Of a stretch of 64,000 bases of DNA, positions 26,927-36,196 are shown piece after piece. This stretch comes from UBA6770 sp965661115 (lineage in GTDB: Bacteria > Bacteroidota > Bacteroidia > Flavobacteriales_G > Salibacteraceae): the NCBI GenBank assembly GCA_965661115.1, contig CBFICO010000002.1, forward strand, positions 1 to 64,000. Direction: 5' to 3'. Within the stretch, counting starts at the first letter, position 1, and the number at the start of each line of letters is the position of its first letter. The notes below the pieces were generated by a model, which searched no databases, was not told where the DNA came from, and saw nothing but the letters and a program-made list of their open reading frames with translations. The translations under genes and the position numbers were made by a program.

Positions 26927-27658
26927 TTACACCTTCCTCTTCAACTCAAAGTGTTGACCCAAATAAACACGTCTTACTTGCTCGTCAGCGGCGAGTTCTT
27001 CGGCGGTTCCCGCCTTTAGAATATTTCCTTCAAAAAGCAAGTATGCACGTTCGGTAATCGATAGGGTCTCTTGTACGTTGTGGTCGGTAATAAGGATGCC
27101 AATGTTTTTGTTGCGGAGTTTGTAAATAATGCTCTGAATGTCTTCAACAGCAATAGGGTCAACGCCTGCAAATGGTTCATCCAATAAAATGAAATGAGGA
27201 TCTACAGCTAATGCTCGGGCAATTTCCGTTCTACGTCTTTCACCACCCGAGAGTAAATCGCCTCGGTTGCCTCTAACATGATCGAGACTAAATTCGTCGA
27301 TGAGAGCATCCAGTTTGTTTTGTTGTTCTTTTTTGGTCAGCTTGGTCATTTGCAGCACTGCTCGAATGTTATCTTCTACACTCAATTTTCGGAAAACACT
27401 AGCTTCTTGTGGTAGGTAGCCAATTCCTTTTTGAGCGCGCTTATACATTGCTAAAGAAGTAATGTCTTCGTTATCTAAAAATACCTTTCCACCGTTTGGT
27501 TTAATGAGGCCAACTACCATATAAAACGAAGTGGTTTTACCAGCGCCATTTGGACCAAGTAGTCCAACAATTTCGCCTTGGTTTACTTCAATGCTTACGC
27601 CTTTAACTACCGTTCGACTTTTGTATTTCTTAATCAGATTTTCCGCTATCAGCTTCAT
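26927..27658 (-). CDS. lptB: LPS export ABC transporter ATP-binding protein LptB
   Basis: This ATPase drives lipopolysaccharide extraction with LptF/LptG. The 243-residue protein has Walker A GPNGAGKTT (about 35-43), the Q-loop GYLPQEASVFRKLSVEDN that is diagnostic for LptB, signature LSGGERRRTEIARAL, Walker B FILLDEPFAGVDPIAV and the switch His in ITDHNVQETL. It is the last gene of a minus-strand unit with tatC and a DUF5686 protein (gaps of 9-10 bases). This fits an envelope-biogenesis context. Confidence 0.94.
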   Translation of the reverse strand: MKLIAENLIKKYKSRTVVKGVSIEVNQGEIVGLLGPNGAGKTTSFYMVVGLIKPNGGKVFLDNEDITSLAMYKRAQKGIGYLPQEASVFRKLSVEDNIRAVLQMTKLTKKEQQNKLDALIDEFSLDHVRGNRGDLLSGGERRRTEIARALAVDPHFILLDEPFAGVDPIAVEDIQSIIYKLRNKNIGILITDHNVQETLSITERAYLLFEGNILKAGTAEELAADEQVRRVYLGQHFELKRKV

Positions 27659-27667
27659 GTTTCAAAT

Positions 27668-30148
27668 TTAGAAGGTAAATTGTAATGACAACGCAGCACC
27701 AAAGTTTCTAGCTGCACTTTGGCTTTTATCTTTGTTTAAATTGGTTAAACGATACATAAAATCAACTCTAAGCAGCTTAAAGATATTCTCTACTCCCACA
27801 CCAGATTCGAAGTAAGGTTTTGGCAATGCAGTTAGTGCTGTGGGGAACTCCAGCGTAGTTTGGTTTTCAGGTCGGAGCGACCCTGCAACCCCTTTTACCC
27901 AAATTAATTCGCGCCATTGCAATCTGCGCATCAATGGAATTTTATTCAAGAACAAGCCATTAAAATGATGTGTTATCACCCCTTGTACCCATTCGTCCGA
28001 TGCGTATTCCAAAAAGTTCATCAGGTTAAAGGCAAGTGGGTCGTAAAAAAAGGTTTCGTTACCGTTGTGTACCTCTAGAACGGGGAAAGGAACAGTTCCC
28101 CAAATTTTACCGAATCCAGCATGGTACACGCTGTATCCCAATGGGTTGATAAAGATTTTGTCTTTAATTGATAGGTAAACTTTTTGGTATTCGTATGCAC
28201 TACCGAAGGTTCCTTTAATACCAAAACTCGTTCTTAGATTAATTATTGGAAACATTGAGCTCAGTGAGTAGCGATCAAAAGCGCCGAGCACATATTTCTC
28301 ACGTAGAGCAAAGTGCGTATTAAATTTTAGCTCGCTGATTTTTACTCGGTTTAATGGGTCATAAATCGCAGTATCTGTGTTCTGATCAAAAACCAAATCG
28401 GGAGTAACGGAACGCAGCTCTTTATGATTAAAAATCAATTCATTAGATAACGCTTCAGAGTACCAATGTTCAAAACCAACCTTGTATTCTTCAATTCCAT
28501 TGAGCTGATTTGCAGGTCGAGCTCTAAAGAACGAAGCGAGAATATTGTCTTGCTGGTCATTGTTTTCGCTAGTACCCATTTGCATGATGTCGTTCCTATA
28601 ATCTAGGTGCAGCATGGTCCAGGTTTTTCGGTTTAGAAATATGTCTGTTCCGAGTCCATATTTGAACTGGTTGTCCCTAATTCCATAAGCTAGATAACCT
28701 CTAAGACGAATGGATTCATTAAAACCACTAAGTGTTCGTGCACCAACTCTAAACCGGTGACCTTCAACCGGATTGTAACTGTAGAAATTGAAATAGGGTC
28801 CGAGTTCAAATCGCTCAAATTCTTTGTAACCAGTGGTTACTATTTTAATGATATCTACGTAGGTTTTAAAGGCTGGAACTTTCTTTAGTGTGTCCACCAT
28901 TTGGTAAACCACTTTTTGGTTTTTGGTAAGTTCTTCATGTCGATTTTCTTCCCAATAAGAGAGTTCTTTTTCGTTTGCATCATCAGCCACGGTAATATTT
29001 GTACCATCAGTATAAAACTCAAAATCGCGCGGTTTGTTTATTACAAAATCGCGGTAGGTTGAAGTTTTCCTACCGTAAAAACCAACTGTCTTATCGGCTA
29101 GATTAATATCTACCAAAAGATAATCTCTAGTAAGCATCCAAACCTCTTTTTCAACCTGGCTATACTCTTGTTCAATGGTCAGGTCTTTCACAAAGTTGAT
29201 GTTTGCGTTTTTGCTGATAGTAGCTTCCACCTTTTTAACCGCGTAAGTAGTATCGGCAATCCAAAGGTTACCTGTAAAATTGAGCTCGAATTCTCTACGA
29301 GGAACAAATTTTATTTTATAGCACTTGTGGTTATCGATATTCATACTATCCAGTAAATAGTAGTGATAAGAAACATTACTTACGTTGGCAACGGGTGAAA
29401 CAAAGCTCTTATTGAATATCATTATATAGTTGTCGTAGATGTTTATGTTTTGATACATATCGCCCAAAAACTGCTGCAAGCTTTCGTTTTCTAAGCCAGT
29501 AATTTTGGTTGCTTTTATCACCTCTTTTTTTCGTTTTGGTAGTCTGGTGTAATAGTAATCCGACATTGATTCGGTCATGAAAATGGGCAAGTAGGGGCTT
29601 TTATCTGAAGTATCGACGTAATCAAAAATGAAATTGAACTTTTTCCAAGCTTTTCGGCTTTTAAAGTTCTCGTCAATATTGTTGAGGTCAAATTCTATTT
29701 TGTTGTACACCTCGTATTCGTACGCGTCTAGCTTTTTTCTATCGTTTATTTTTTTGTTTTCAATTACCTGCTCCATAATTGCTAAAGCTGGGTCCTTGTA
29801 TTTTTTATCCGGTTTGATAATGATCTCCTGTAGCTGCACGTTTCCTGGAGATAGCTTAAAGTTGATGATTTGATTTTCGTCTTTTTTTACTTTTTTCGAT
29901 AGAGGTTTATAACCAACAAAAGAGGCAATAAGAGAATCGGTTGCATAATAGGTTTCTATTGAAAAATAACCTTCAAGGTTAGAGGTGGTTCCTATTTTAG
30001 AGTTTTTGAAGGCTACGTTCACAAAAGGCAGTGGTTGGTTGTTTTCGGCATCAGTAATTCGGCCGTTTATTATGGTTTTTTGTCCAAAAGCAACGCTCGA
30101 CAGAATGAGGAAAGTGAGTAAATAAAAGAGTTTAGTAGCTTGTTTCAA
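27668..30148 (-). CDS. DUF5686 outer-membrane protein with carboxypeptidase-like regulatory domain
   Basis: The 826-residue protein has a signal peptide to about SVAFGQ (residue 22). A CarboxypepD_reg-like beta-sandwich follows at about 25-105 (INGRITDAENNQPLPFVNVAF ... GTTSNLEGYFSI, broken here). The long remainder ends in alternating beta strands and a terminal F (SLQFTF), as in an outer-membrane barrel. This is the layout of the DUF5686 family, common in Bacteroidota and resembling TonB-dependent receptors without a plug. It lies between tatC and lptB in one transcript. Its substrate is unknown. Confidence 0.8.
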   Translation of the reverse strand: MKQATKLFYLLTFLILSSVAFGQKTIINGRITDAENNQPLPFVNVAFKNSKIGTTSNLEGYFSIETYYATDSLIASFVGYKPLSKKVKKDENQIINFKLSPGNVQLQEIIIKPDKKYKDPALAIMEQVIENKKINDRKKLDAYEYEVYNKIEFDLNNIDENFKSRKAWKKFNFIFDYVDTSDKSPYLPIFMTESMSDYYYTRLPKRKKEVIKATKITGLENESLQQFLGDMYQNINIYDNYIMIFNKSFVSPVANVSNVSYHYYLLDSMNIDNHKCYKIKFVPRREFELNFTGNLWIADTTYAVKKVEATISKNANINFVKDLTIEQEYSQVEKEVWMLTRDYLLVDINLADKTVGFYGRKTSTYRDFVINKPRDFEFYTDGTNITVADDANEKELSYWEENRHEELTKNQKVVYQMVDTLKKVPAFKTYVDIIKIVTTGYKEFERFELGPYFNFYSYNPVEGHRFRVGARTLSGFNESIRLRGYLAYGIRDNQFKYGLGTDIFLNRKTWTMLHLDYRNDIMQMGTSENNDQQDNILASFFRARPANQLNGIEEYKVGFEHWYSEALSNELIFNHKELRSVTPDLVFDQNTDTAIYDPLNRVKISELKFNTHFALREKYVLGAFDRYSLSSMFPIINLRTSFGIKGTFGSAYEYQKVYLSIKDKIFINPLGYSVYHAGFGKIWGTVPFPVLEVHNGNETFFYDPLAFNLMNFLEYASDEWVQGVITHHFNGLFLNKIPLMRRLQWRELIWVKGVAGSLRPENQTTLEFPTALTALPKPYFESGVGVENIFKLLRVDFMYRLTNLNKDKSQSAARNFGAALSLQFTF

Positions 30149-30158
30149 GTCCTGCTTC

Positions 30159-31004
30159 TTACGTTGCTTTTTTAGCGATTCGACCAGAGATAAAGATACT
30201 TATTTCATACAGCACCATCAAAGGTAAAGTAACGAGAAATTGGCTGAATATATCCGGAGGTGTAATTATTGCTGAAAGCACCAAAGAGCCAATAAAAGCA
30301 TGCTTTCTGAATTTTCTAAGCACCAAAGGAGATACAATTCCGAGTTTGGTTAATACCATTACCACTACCGGCAATTGGAAAACAAATCCACAAGCCAAAA
30401 CAACTGTGGTAACGGTACTCACATACGTACCCAATGTCGGTATGTTCTGAACAACCTCACTAACTGAGTACGTAAGGAAGAAATTCACTGATAATGGGCT
30501 AATTATAAAATACCCGAAAAGAACGCCTACAAAAAATAGCGTTGAAACTATAAGCACCGCTCCTCTGGCATTATTGCGCTCTCCATCTTTTAAACCAGGA
30601 GAAATAAAACGCCAGATTTCCCAAAATACGTATGGAAACGCCACTATTAAACCTACAACAATGCTGCTCATAATATGAGAAGTAAACTGACCCGCCATAT
30701 TGATGTTTTGGAGCTTAGGCATATTTTGTCCAATACAAAGTGTGTCAACTCCAACTACATTGGGTATCCATTCATTCAATTTTGCCGAAGCTTTGCACAA
30801 GAATCGAAAGGTAAGGAAGTCGCTGTTTTTTGGTCCAAGAATGATTCCGTCAAAAACAAATTTTTTATTGATAAAGGCTACAACTCCCAACACAACAATT
30901 GCAACCGACGAGCGGATAAAGTGCCATCTTAACTGCTCTAAATGGTCTAAAAAAGACATCTCTTCTTCGGGTGCCTGCTCGCCTGTAATTTGATTTTGAC
31001 TCAT
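30159..31004 (-). CDS. tatC: Sec-independent protein translocase TatC
   Basis: TatC is the receptor of the twin-arginine pathway that exports folded proteins. The 281-residue protein shows the N-terminal MSFLDHLEQLRWHFIRS motif, six hydrophobic helices, the conserved FPYVFWEIWRFISPGL stretch (about 121-136), and the late P-rich turn AIITPPDIFSQ. It has a longer periplasmic first loop (about 50-100, containing two Cys) than the E. coli protein. It is first in the tatC-DUF5686-lptB unit, with a -7 box just upstream. tatA is not in the window. Confidence 0.94.
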   Translation of the reverse strand: MSQNQITGEQAPEEEMSFLDHLEQLRWHFIRSSVAIVVLGVVAFINKKFVFDGIILGPKNSDFLTFRFLCKASAKLNEWIPNVVGVDTLCIGQNMPKLQNINMAGQFTSHIMSSIVVGLIVAFPYVFWEIWRFISPGLKDGERNNARGAVLIVSTLFFVGVLFGYFIISPLSVNFFLTYSVSEVVQNIPTLGTYVSTVTTVVLACGFVFQLPVVVMVLTKLGIVSPLVLRKFRKHAFIGSLVLSAIITPPDIFSQFLVTLPLMVLYEISIFISGRIAKKAT

Positions 31005-31020
31005 GTCGTTTTTCGTGGCG

Positions 31021-31028
31021 CAAATATA
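31021..31028 (-). promoter_or_regulatory. -7 box for tatC
   Basis: Minus-strand TATATTTG matches TAnnTTTG, 16 bases before the tatC ATG. Confidence 0.45.
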
Positions 31029-31126
31029 TGTGATTGAAATACCAATAGTTCATGAAAACCCTTGTTGAGTTTGCCGCTACAACCAAAAAATAATGTTAAC
31101 TAAAAGTATTGACTAACAAGGTTTTA

Positions 31127-31134
31127 TACATTTG
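31127..31134 (+). promoter_or_regulatory. -7 box for the lipoprotein gene at 31139
   Basis: TACATTTG matches TAnnTTTG. The ATG follows after only four bases, so the message would be leaderless or nearly so. Confidence 0.45.
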
Positions 31135-31138
31135 AGTC

Positions 31139-31549
31139 ATGTTTAAAATCTTCATATCGATTTTAATAGTCTGCTCAGCAGTTTTAACGAGTTGTAGTTA
31201 CAAAAGTGCAAAGAGACCAGAAGGTGTAAAATCTGAGCAACAAGTAGTGCTTGAAATTGAGCTCAAAAAACCAGTTGTAGACCGAGAAACAAATCAGCCT
31301 TTTGGAGAAGATGTTCAAGTAATTTCCGTTTCAAATAATCAACTGAAAATTTCTGTAGAACCAGAAGGCGCAGAAGAAATTAAGAAACAGCTTCAATACA
31401 AAGGGTATAAGGTTGTTAATCAGTATCGACAAACAAAAACGGTTGAATCCAAAACACAAACTAACAACCAATCGTTTAGCCCAAAACTAGATTTACCAGA
31501 AATCACATTCCCAAATATTTTCAAAGCACTATTGGTGTTTTACCAATAG
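31139..31549 (+). CDS. Small lipoprotein of unknown function
   Basis: The 136-residue protein has a lipobox VLTSC (Cys19) after a hydrophobic signal segment, so it should be lipidated and envelope-located. The mature part is short, charged and probably beta-rich (VVLEIELKKPVVD, QVISVSNNQLKISVEPEG), with a Thr/Gln/Ser-rich stretch (about 95-115) and a hydrophobic tail (IFKALLVFYQ). I recognise no family. It has its own -7 box, and the haem A synthase gene behind it has a separate one, so a functional link is not implied. Confidence 0.65.
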   Translation: MFKIFISILIVCSAVLTSCSYKSAKRPEGVKSEQQVVLEIELKKPVVDRETNQPFGEDVQVISVSNNQLKISVEPEGAEEIKKQLQYKGYKVVNQYRQTKTVESKTQTNNQSFSPKLDLPEITFPNIFKALLVFYQ

Positions 31550-31577
31550 TTTTTATTCCTGTTCAACATTCGCGATT

Positions 31578-31585
31578 TACCTTTG
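31578..31585 (+). promoter_or_regulatory. -7 box for the haem A synthase gene
   Basis: TACCTTTG matches TAnnTTTG. It contains the in-frame TTG at 31583, which therefore should not be the start codon. The ATG at 31604 follows 18 bases later. Confidence 0.5.
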
Positions 31586-31603
31586 TTTTCATATAAAAAG
31601 AGG

Positions 31604-32641
31604 ATGAAGGATTTTCAGAAAAAGATACTTGTTGGTTGGCTTTTAACAGGGGCTGTTATGGTGTTTTTGATGGTGGTAATTGGTGGAATTACGCGTTTAA
31701 CCAATAGCGGATTAAGTATGGTAGATTGGCACTTAATTGTAGGTGCCGTTCCACCAAGTTCTGATGTTGAGTGGCAGCAAACATTTGAAGCCTATCAGCA
31801 GTCACCAGAGTTTAAGGAGCTTAATTCGGATTACACGCTAGAGGATTTTAAGTCCATTTTTTGGTGGGAATATATTCACAGAGTGTTAGGAAGAGTATTA
31901 GGTGTGGTATTTTTACTCCCATTCTTGTTTTTCTTGTTTAAGGGATGGCTTTCCAAAAAACTAACGCTAAAGCTATTGCTGGTATTTGGCCTTGGTGCTT
32001 TTCAGGCATTTTTAGGTTGGTTTATGGTTAAAAGTGGCTTGATAGATGAACCCCGTGTAAGTCATTTTCGGTTAGCAGCTCATCTTATTACCGCATTTAT
32101 AACCTGCATGGTTATTTTTTGGATTTGTTTAAATATTTGGCGAGACAAAAATTCAAAAATGGTGTCTGGTTCTTACGCTAGGTCGGTTGTGGGTTTCATA
32201 GGTTTGGTGGTATTACAAATTGTTTTTGGTGCTTTTGTAGCTGGCACGCATGCTGGTGGAGTGCACAATACTTGGCCTTTAATGGATGGTCACTTGATAT
32301 CTGATGCCGTATGGGTTTTAGAGCCTGCTTATCTGAACTTTCTTGAAGGAAAATCGGGTATTCAGTTCGCGCATAGAACCATTGGTATATTGGTGTTGGT
32401 TTTAGCAATTTGGTTGTACTTCAAAGGACTAAAGCAATCCTTTTTAAAGAGTCAGATATTGGCAATTAGGGTAGTAATAATCAGTGTTTTTGTTCAGTTT
32501 GGCTTGGGCGTTTTTACTTTACTGATGCACGTTCCAATTTCGTTAGGGATTTTTCATCAGGCTGGTGCATTAGTAGTTTTGGGTGCTTGTGTTTATTTGC
32601 TACACACTACTGTTTATCCTTCCATTCCAGCGTCTCGATAA
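31604..32641 (+). CDS. ctaA: Haem A synthase, COX15/CtaA family
   Basis: The enzyme oxidises the haem O methyl group to give haem A for cytochrome aa3-type oxidases. From ATG 31604 it is 345 residues with eight membrane helices. Signatures are GGITRLTNSGLSMVDW (about 23-38), WWEYIHRVLGR with a haem-ligating His (about 85-95), DEPRVSHFRLAAHL, and AHRTIGILVLV plus FHQAGALVVL with the remaining His residues. A TTG seven codons upstream is in frame but lies inside the probable -7 box. The last 35 bases overlap the convergent gldD gene. Confidence 0.9.
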   Translation: MKDFQKKILVGWLLTGAVMVFLMVVIGGITRLTNSGLSMVDWHLIVGAVPPSSDVEWQQTFEAYQQSPEFKELNSDYTLEDFKSIFWWEYIHRVLGRVLGVVFLLPFLFFLFKGWLSKKLTLKLLLVFGLGAFQAFLGWFMVKSGLIDEPRVSHFRLAAHLITAFITCMVIFWICLNIWRDKNSKMVSGSYARSVVGFIGLVVLQIVFGAFVAGTHAGGVHNTWPLMDGHLISDAVWVLEPAYLNFLEGKSGIQFAHRTIGILVLVLAIWLYFKGLKQSFLKSQILAIRVVIISVFVQFGLGVFTLLMHVPISLGIFHQAGALVVLGACVYLLHTTVYPSIPASR

Positions 32642-33206
32642 GCTTATACATATCCTTTTGGATATAGCTTATTACTGGCCTCAAAGAATCGGGGTTAGGA
32701 CGCATATTAAAGTACAGCGACCCTCTAACAAAGTGCTGAACACTATCAGTCATGAAAAACTGAAAATTTGAGGCTACATTTCCTTCAAATTCGTATGCCA
32801 CACCATACACGTTTTTGTTTGGGTTTTCGTAATAACGCTCTTTAATGTCATCGGCTCTTACGGTGTGTTTCATTGCTAGTTTTCGAGCATCTTCTATGTA
32901 GTTAAAAAGAGAATCTTGTTTGATTTGAGTGTAGGTAAAGTGCATGGTAGCGCCGTACTGCGGGTAATACAAGTTTAGCCAACAAGGTTGTTTAATTCTT
33001 CTGCTGCTAGTATCTAATAATGATCTTAAAGGAAATTTAAATGAGTATGGGCAATTAGATTCAAATTGTAGGAACTCCTTTTCTGGAAAATCTATGCGCA
33101 TATACCCTTTTGGACGAGGTGTTGCCGTTTTTTCCTCCTCACAAGAAAGGATTAACAGTGAGATAATTACAGTAAAGCTTATCGTAAACAATCTATTCCT
33201 CATCAT
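32607..33206 (-). CDS. gldD: Gliding motility lipoprotein GldD
   Basis: The 199-residue lipoprotein has lipobox LILSC (Cys22) and the GldD body: KGYMRIDFPEKEF, SRRIKQPCWLNLYYPQYGATMHFTY (one conserved run) and GSLYFNMRPNPDSLRP. GldD is needed for gliding and chitin use in Flavobacterium johnsoniae and belongs to the T9SS/gliding accessory set, though its exact role is not settled. It overlaps gldE by 14 bases and completes the conserved mutY-ssb-gldE-gldD unit. The T9SS cargo genes in this window (1206, 40316, 49830) are consistent with a working system. Confidence 0.9.
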   Translation of the reverse strand: MMRNRLFTISFTVIISLLILSCEEEKTATPRPKGYMRIDFPEKEFLQFESNCPYSFKFPLRSLLDTSSRRIKQPCWLNLYYPQYGATMHFTYTQIKQDSLFNYIEDARKLAMKHTVRADDIKERYYENPNKNVYGVAYEFEGNVASNFQFFMTDSVQHFVRGSLYFNMRPNPDSLRPVISYIQKDMYKLIETLEWKDKQ

Positions 33207-34539
33207 TCTCTTTGGGTGTATCGTGAATAGTAACTTTAATTGAGCTTATTTTACGTGCATCAGCTGATTCGGTTGTAAAAGTGTAACTCAAAAAATCGAG
33301 TTTTTCACCTTTTGTTGGAATGTGACCAGTTTGCTCAATAACAAAGCCTGCCAACGTATCAGAGTCGCCTTTATTGTCTTCGAATAAACTACCATCTATA
33401 TCCAGCAAACGATAAAAATCGTTTAACGGAGTCTTACCTTCAAAGATATAGTTCCAATCATCCAGCTTACTGTAGGTGAGATTATCATCATCAAATTCAT
33501 CGGCAATATCACCTACAATTTCTTCAATAATGTCTTCTAATGTTACAATGCCCGACGTACCCCCGTACTCATCCACAACTATGGCTAAGTGCACTTTTTT
33601 TAGCTGCATTTCTTCAAGCAGGTCGTCAATTTTCTTGTTTTCTGGAACAAATACAGGCTGCTTGAGCAGACTTTGCCATCTAAACCCATCTGCTTTATCA
33701 ATATGTGGAATTAGGTCTTTTGCGTACAGCAATCCCTCAATGCTATCAAAATTATTGGTAAACACTGGAATTCTAGAGTACCCAGAATCTAAAATTTGAG
33801 CTTGAATATTATGGAATGATTCGGTACTATCCAGAGAAAATACGTCCATTCTAGAAGTCATAATTTGTTTTACATCGGTGTTTCCGAATTTTACAATTCC
33901 CTTCAGTATTTTTTGCTCGTCTTCACTTACGTCTTCTTCGGTGGTCAACTCAAGTGCATGAGAAAGCTCATCAACAGAAATATTATCCGATTTTTTTTGT
34001 AATCGCTTGCCGATAAAGTTTGTTGATCGCACTAATGCTAAACTCAAGGGTAAAAAAGCTTTACGCAGAATGAGCATTGGGAAGGCCATAATCTGAGTTA
34101 TTTTCTTGGAGTTTCTATTGCTATATATTTTTGGTATAACCTCTCCAAATAGGAGTAACAAAAAGGTAACTGCAACTACTTGAACCAAGAAACCTAATAG
34201 CTCGCTGTCGCTAAAATCAAAAAGATTATTAATAATGGTAGTCGATAAAATAATGATGGCAACATTCACCAAGTTGTTGGCTATTAAGATGGTGGCGAGT
34301 AGTCTTTTGGGAAATCGAAGTAAGTCTAAAATTTGTTCGTTAGATTTAGAATTTTCGTTTTCTAATTCGCTGATATCCTTTGGTTCTAAAGAGAAAAAAG
34401 CTACTTCCGAACCAGAAATTAATCCCGAGGTAACCAATAATATGAGCATTAATACAAGTTCAATTAATGTCTCAAGGCTAAATCCCCTGACAATGTTTAG
34501 AAGTTCAATGAATAATAAAGGCTCCGGCGGAGGTTCCAT
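33193..34539 (-). CDS. gldE: Gliding motility-associated protein GldE (CNNM/CorC-like)
   Basis: The 448-residue protein has a CNNM (DUF21) membrane domain with three to four helices (about 18-190, containing SGLISGSEVAFFSL). A CBS pair follows at about 210-335 (MTSRMDVFSLD; VDEYGGTSGIVTLEDIIEEIVGD, broken here), then a C-terminal CorC_HlyC domain (about 350-440). Relatives transport or sense Mg or Co. In F. johnsoniae GldE supports GldD. Location between ssb and gldD makes the GldE assignment secure. Confidence 0.9.
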   Translation of the reverse strand: MEPPPEPLLFIELLNIVRGFSLETLIELVLMLILLVTSGLISGSEVAFFSLEPKDISELENENSKSNEQILDLLRFPKRLLATILIANNLVNVAIIILSTTIINNLFDFSDSELLGFLVQVVAVTFLLLLFGEVIPKIYSNRNSKKITQIMAFPMLILRKAFLPLSLALVRSTNFIGKRLQKKSDNISVDELSHALELTTEEDVSEDEQKILKGIVKFGNTDVKQIMTSRMDVFSLDSTESFHNIQAQILDSGYSRIPVFTNNFDSIEGLLYAKDLIPHIDKADGFRWQSLLKQPVFVPENKKIDDLLEEMQLKKVHLAIVVDEYGGTSGIVTLEDIIEEIVGDIADEFDDDNLTYSKLDDWNYIFEGKTPLNDFYRLLDIDGSLFEDNKGDSDTLAGFVIEQTGHIPTKGEKLDFLSYTFTTESADARKISSIKVTIHDTPKENDEE

Positions 34540-34571
34540 TCAATTAAAATATATCCGACATAAAGGTAGGT

Positions 34572-34970
34572 TTAAAATGGCAAATCATCATTTTTCTCAT
34601 CGCTTGTTGATACTGGAGTTCCTGAATCTTTGTTGGGCGCACCAAGCAAAACAAGGTTGTCAACAATCACTTCAGTAACGTAGCGTGTGTTTTTATCTTG
34701 ATCTTCGTAAGAACGAGAGCGCAGCTTGCCTTCAACGTATACTTTGTTTCCTTTACGCAAATACTTCTCCGCAATTCCAAACAGACCGGGACGCCATATT
34801 GCAATGTTATGCCAATCGGTATTTTCAACAAGATTTCCTTCTTTATCTCGATAAGATTCAGATGTCGCAATTGAAAAATTAGCAACTCCACGACCTTCCT
34901 CAAAGTGCCTAACTTCTGGATCTTTCCCTAAGTTGCCAACTAAAATTACCTTGTTTACACTTCCTGCCAT
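34572..34970 (-). CDS. ssb: Single-stranded DNA-binding protein
   Basis: The 132-residue SSB has an OB fold opening SVNKVILVGNLGKDPEVRHF and continuing DWHNIAIWRPGLFGIAEKYLRKG. The linker after residue ~105 is short. It ends in the acidic tip DDLPF that recruits partner repair and replication proteins. It coats single-stranded DNA as a tetramer. It lies in the mutY-ssb-gldE-gldD cluster that is widely conserved in Flavobacteriia, 32 bases before gldE. Confidence 0.95.
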   Translation of the reverse strand: MAGSVNKVILVGNLGKDPEVRHFEEGRGVANFSIATSESYRDKEGNLVENTDWHNIAIWRPGLFGIAEKYLRKGNKVYVEGKLRSRSYEDQDKNTRYVTEVIVDNLVLLGAPNKDSGTPVSTSDEKNDDLPF

Positions 34971-35020
34971 ACGCTGATTTTTTATTGAAACAAAGCTATA
35001 AATTCTTGAATTTACTAAGT

Positions 35021-36064
35021 TTAGCCCTCAAGGTATTTTTCAACTAACCTAGATACTGGTAAGCTTTCTATATCTTCGGTTTTATGCCAAGACATATGAG
35101 CTTGCAAAGGTTCAATTTTGTGTTCAAGTTCTACCTGCCAAAATTGGGCGTGATATTCAATATGACTCAAAATATGTTTGTATTTTTTGGCAGGAAATTT
35201 AATTTTAACTTTCTGATTTTTAGCTATATGGTTGATTTCCTTGCTTAGGCCAGATTCGGTTTTTTCACGGTTAGATTCTATTGCGTAAAAGTCGAATAAT
35301 CCTTCCCATACCCCCAAACCTTTTCTTTTTCTTACCATTACTAAATCTTGGAATGTAATTATCAAGTAGTCTAGGTAGATTTTCTTTTTCTGTTGTTTTT
35401 TGACTTTAATTGGCAATGCGCCTTGTTTGTTGGCCTTTCCTGCAAAACAATCTGTAGCAAGAGGGCAATTAGAGCATTTCGGTTTTTTGGGTGTGCAAAT
35501 TAGTGCCCCAAATTCCATTATGGCTTGGTTGTATTGATCAGTGCCTTCTGATGGCAAAAGAGAGTTAGCTAATTCTTTAAATTGTTTTTTACCTGCACTT
35601 GAATCAATTGGGGTCTCTATTCCATAATAGCGACTCAATACTCTATATACGTTTCCATCAACTACTGCTACCTTCTCATTGTTCGAAAATGAAGCAATAG
35701 CAGAAGCGGTGTATTCGCCTACTCCTTTCAGTTTAATTAATTCTGAATATTTCTTGGGGAAGTCCAATTGGTTTTCATGAAGAAATTTTGCGGTGGCGTG
35801 CATATTTCTAGCCCTTGAGTAATAACCTAGACCTTGCCAATCTTTCAAAACTTGTTCTTCAGAAGCATTTGCTAAGTCATGAACAGTAGGATAATGACTT
35901 ACAAACTTTTGGAAATAGGGTAATCCTTGAGCAACCCTAGTTTGTTGAAGGATAACCTCGCTAAGCCATATTACATAAGGGTTTTTGGTGTCCCTCCATG
36001 GTAAAGTTCTTTTGTTTTTTTTGAACCAATCCAGTAATGATGTAGAGAAAAAATTAAGCTTCAT
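35021..36064 (-). CDS. mutY: A/G-specific adenine DNA glycosylase MutY
   Basis: MutY removes adenine mispaired with 8-oxoguanine. The 347-residue protein has LSEVILQQTRV (about 34-44) with the catalytic Glu. The helix-hairpin-helix LKGVGEYTASAIASF (about 110-124) is followed by VVDGNVYRVLSRY with the catalytic Asp. The iron-sulfur cluster cysteines CTPKKPKCSNCPLATDC (about 191-207) have the C-x6-C-x2-C-x5-C spacing. The C-terminal NUDIX-like domain (about 230-347) recognises 8-oxoG. It is transcribed divergently from the HU gene and is first in the mutY-ssb-gldE-gldD unit. Confidence 0.95.
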   Translation of the reverse strand: MKLNFFSTSLLDWFKKNKRTLPWRDTKNPYVIWLSEVILQQTRVAQGLPYFQKFVSHYPTVHDLANASEEQVLKDWQGLGYYSRARNMHATAKFLHENQLDFPKKYSELIKLKGVGEYTASAIASFSNNEKVAVVDGNVYRVLSRYYGIETPIDSSAGKKQFKELANSLLPSEGTDQYNQAIMEFGALICTPKKPKCSNCPLATDCFAGKANKQGALPIKVKKQQKKKIYLDYLIITFQDLVMVRKRKGLGVWEGLFDFYAIESNREKTESGLSKEINHIAKNQKVKIKFPAKKYKHILSHIEYHAQFWQVELEHKIEPLQAHMSWHKTEDIESLPVSRLVEKYLEG

Positions 36065-36074
36065 TTCAGATAGC

Positions 36075-36082
36075 CAAAATTA
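36075..36082 (-). promoter_or_regulatory. -7 box for mutY
   Basis: Minus-strand TAATTTTG matches TAnnTTTG, 10 bases before the ATG. A perfect 12-bp palindrome TTCTAGCTAGAA (36085-36096) sits directly behind it. Confidence 0.45.
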
Positions 36083-36117
36083 GCTTCTAGCTAGAAAGAT
36101 TACTACATTTAAAATTA

Positions 36118-36125
36118 TATATTTG
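36118..36125 (+). promoter_or_regulatory. -7 box for the HU gene
   Basis: TATATTTG matches TAnnTTTG. It is followed by a GCCCC/GGGGC hairpin (36127-36131 with 36042+100 offset, i.e. 36142-36146) in what would be the 5' leader, about 50 bases before the ATG. Confidence 0.45.
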
Positions 36126-36196
36126 CGCCCCGTTAAAAAAAGGGGCAAAATCCTTATAACGAATTAAATATTAGAGAAATACAAAATTAAATTATA

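Noticed and set aside
31583..31603. Upstream TTG start for haem A synthase
   Set aside because: The TTG is part of the TACCTTTG -7 box, so it would not be transcribed.
34235..34678. 147-codon plus-strand frame
   Set aside because: It is antisense to gldE and ssb, which have clear motifs. The translation is Ser/Asn-rich without any domain.
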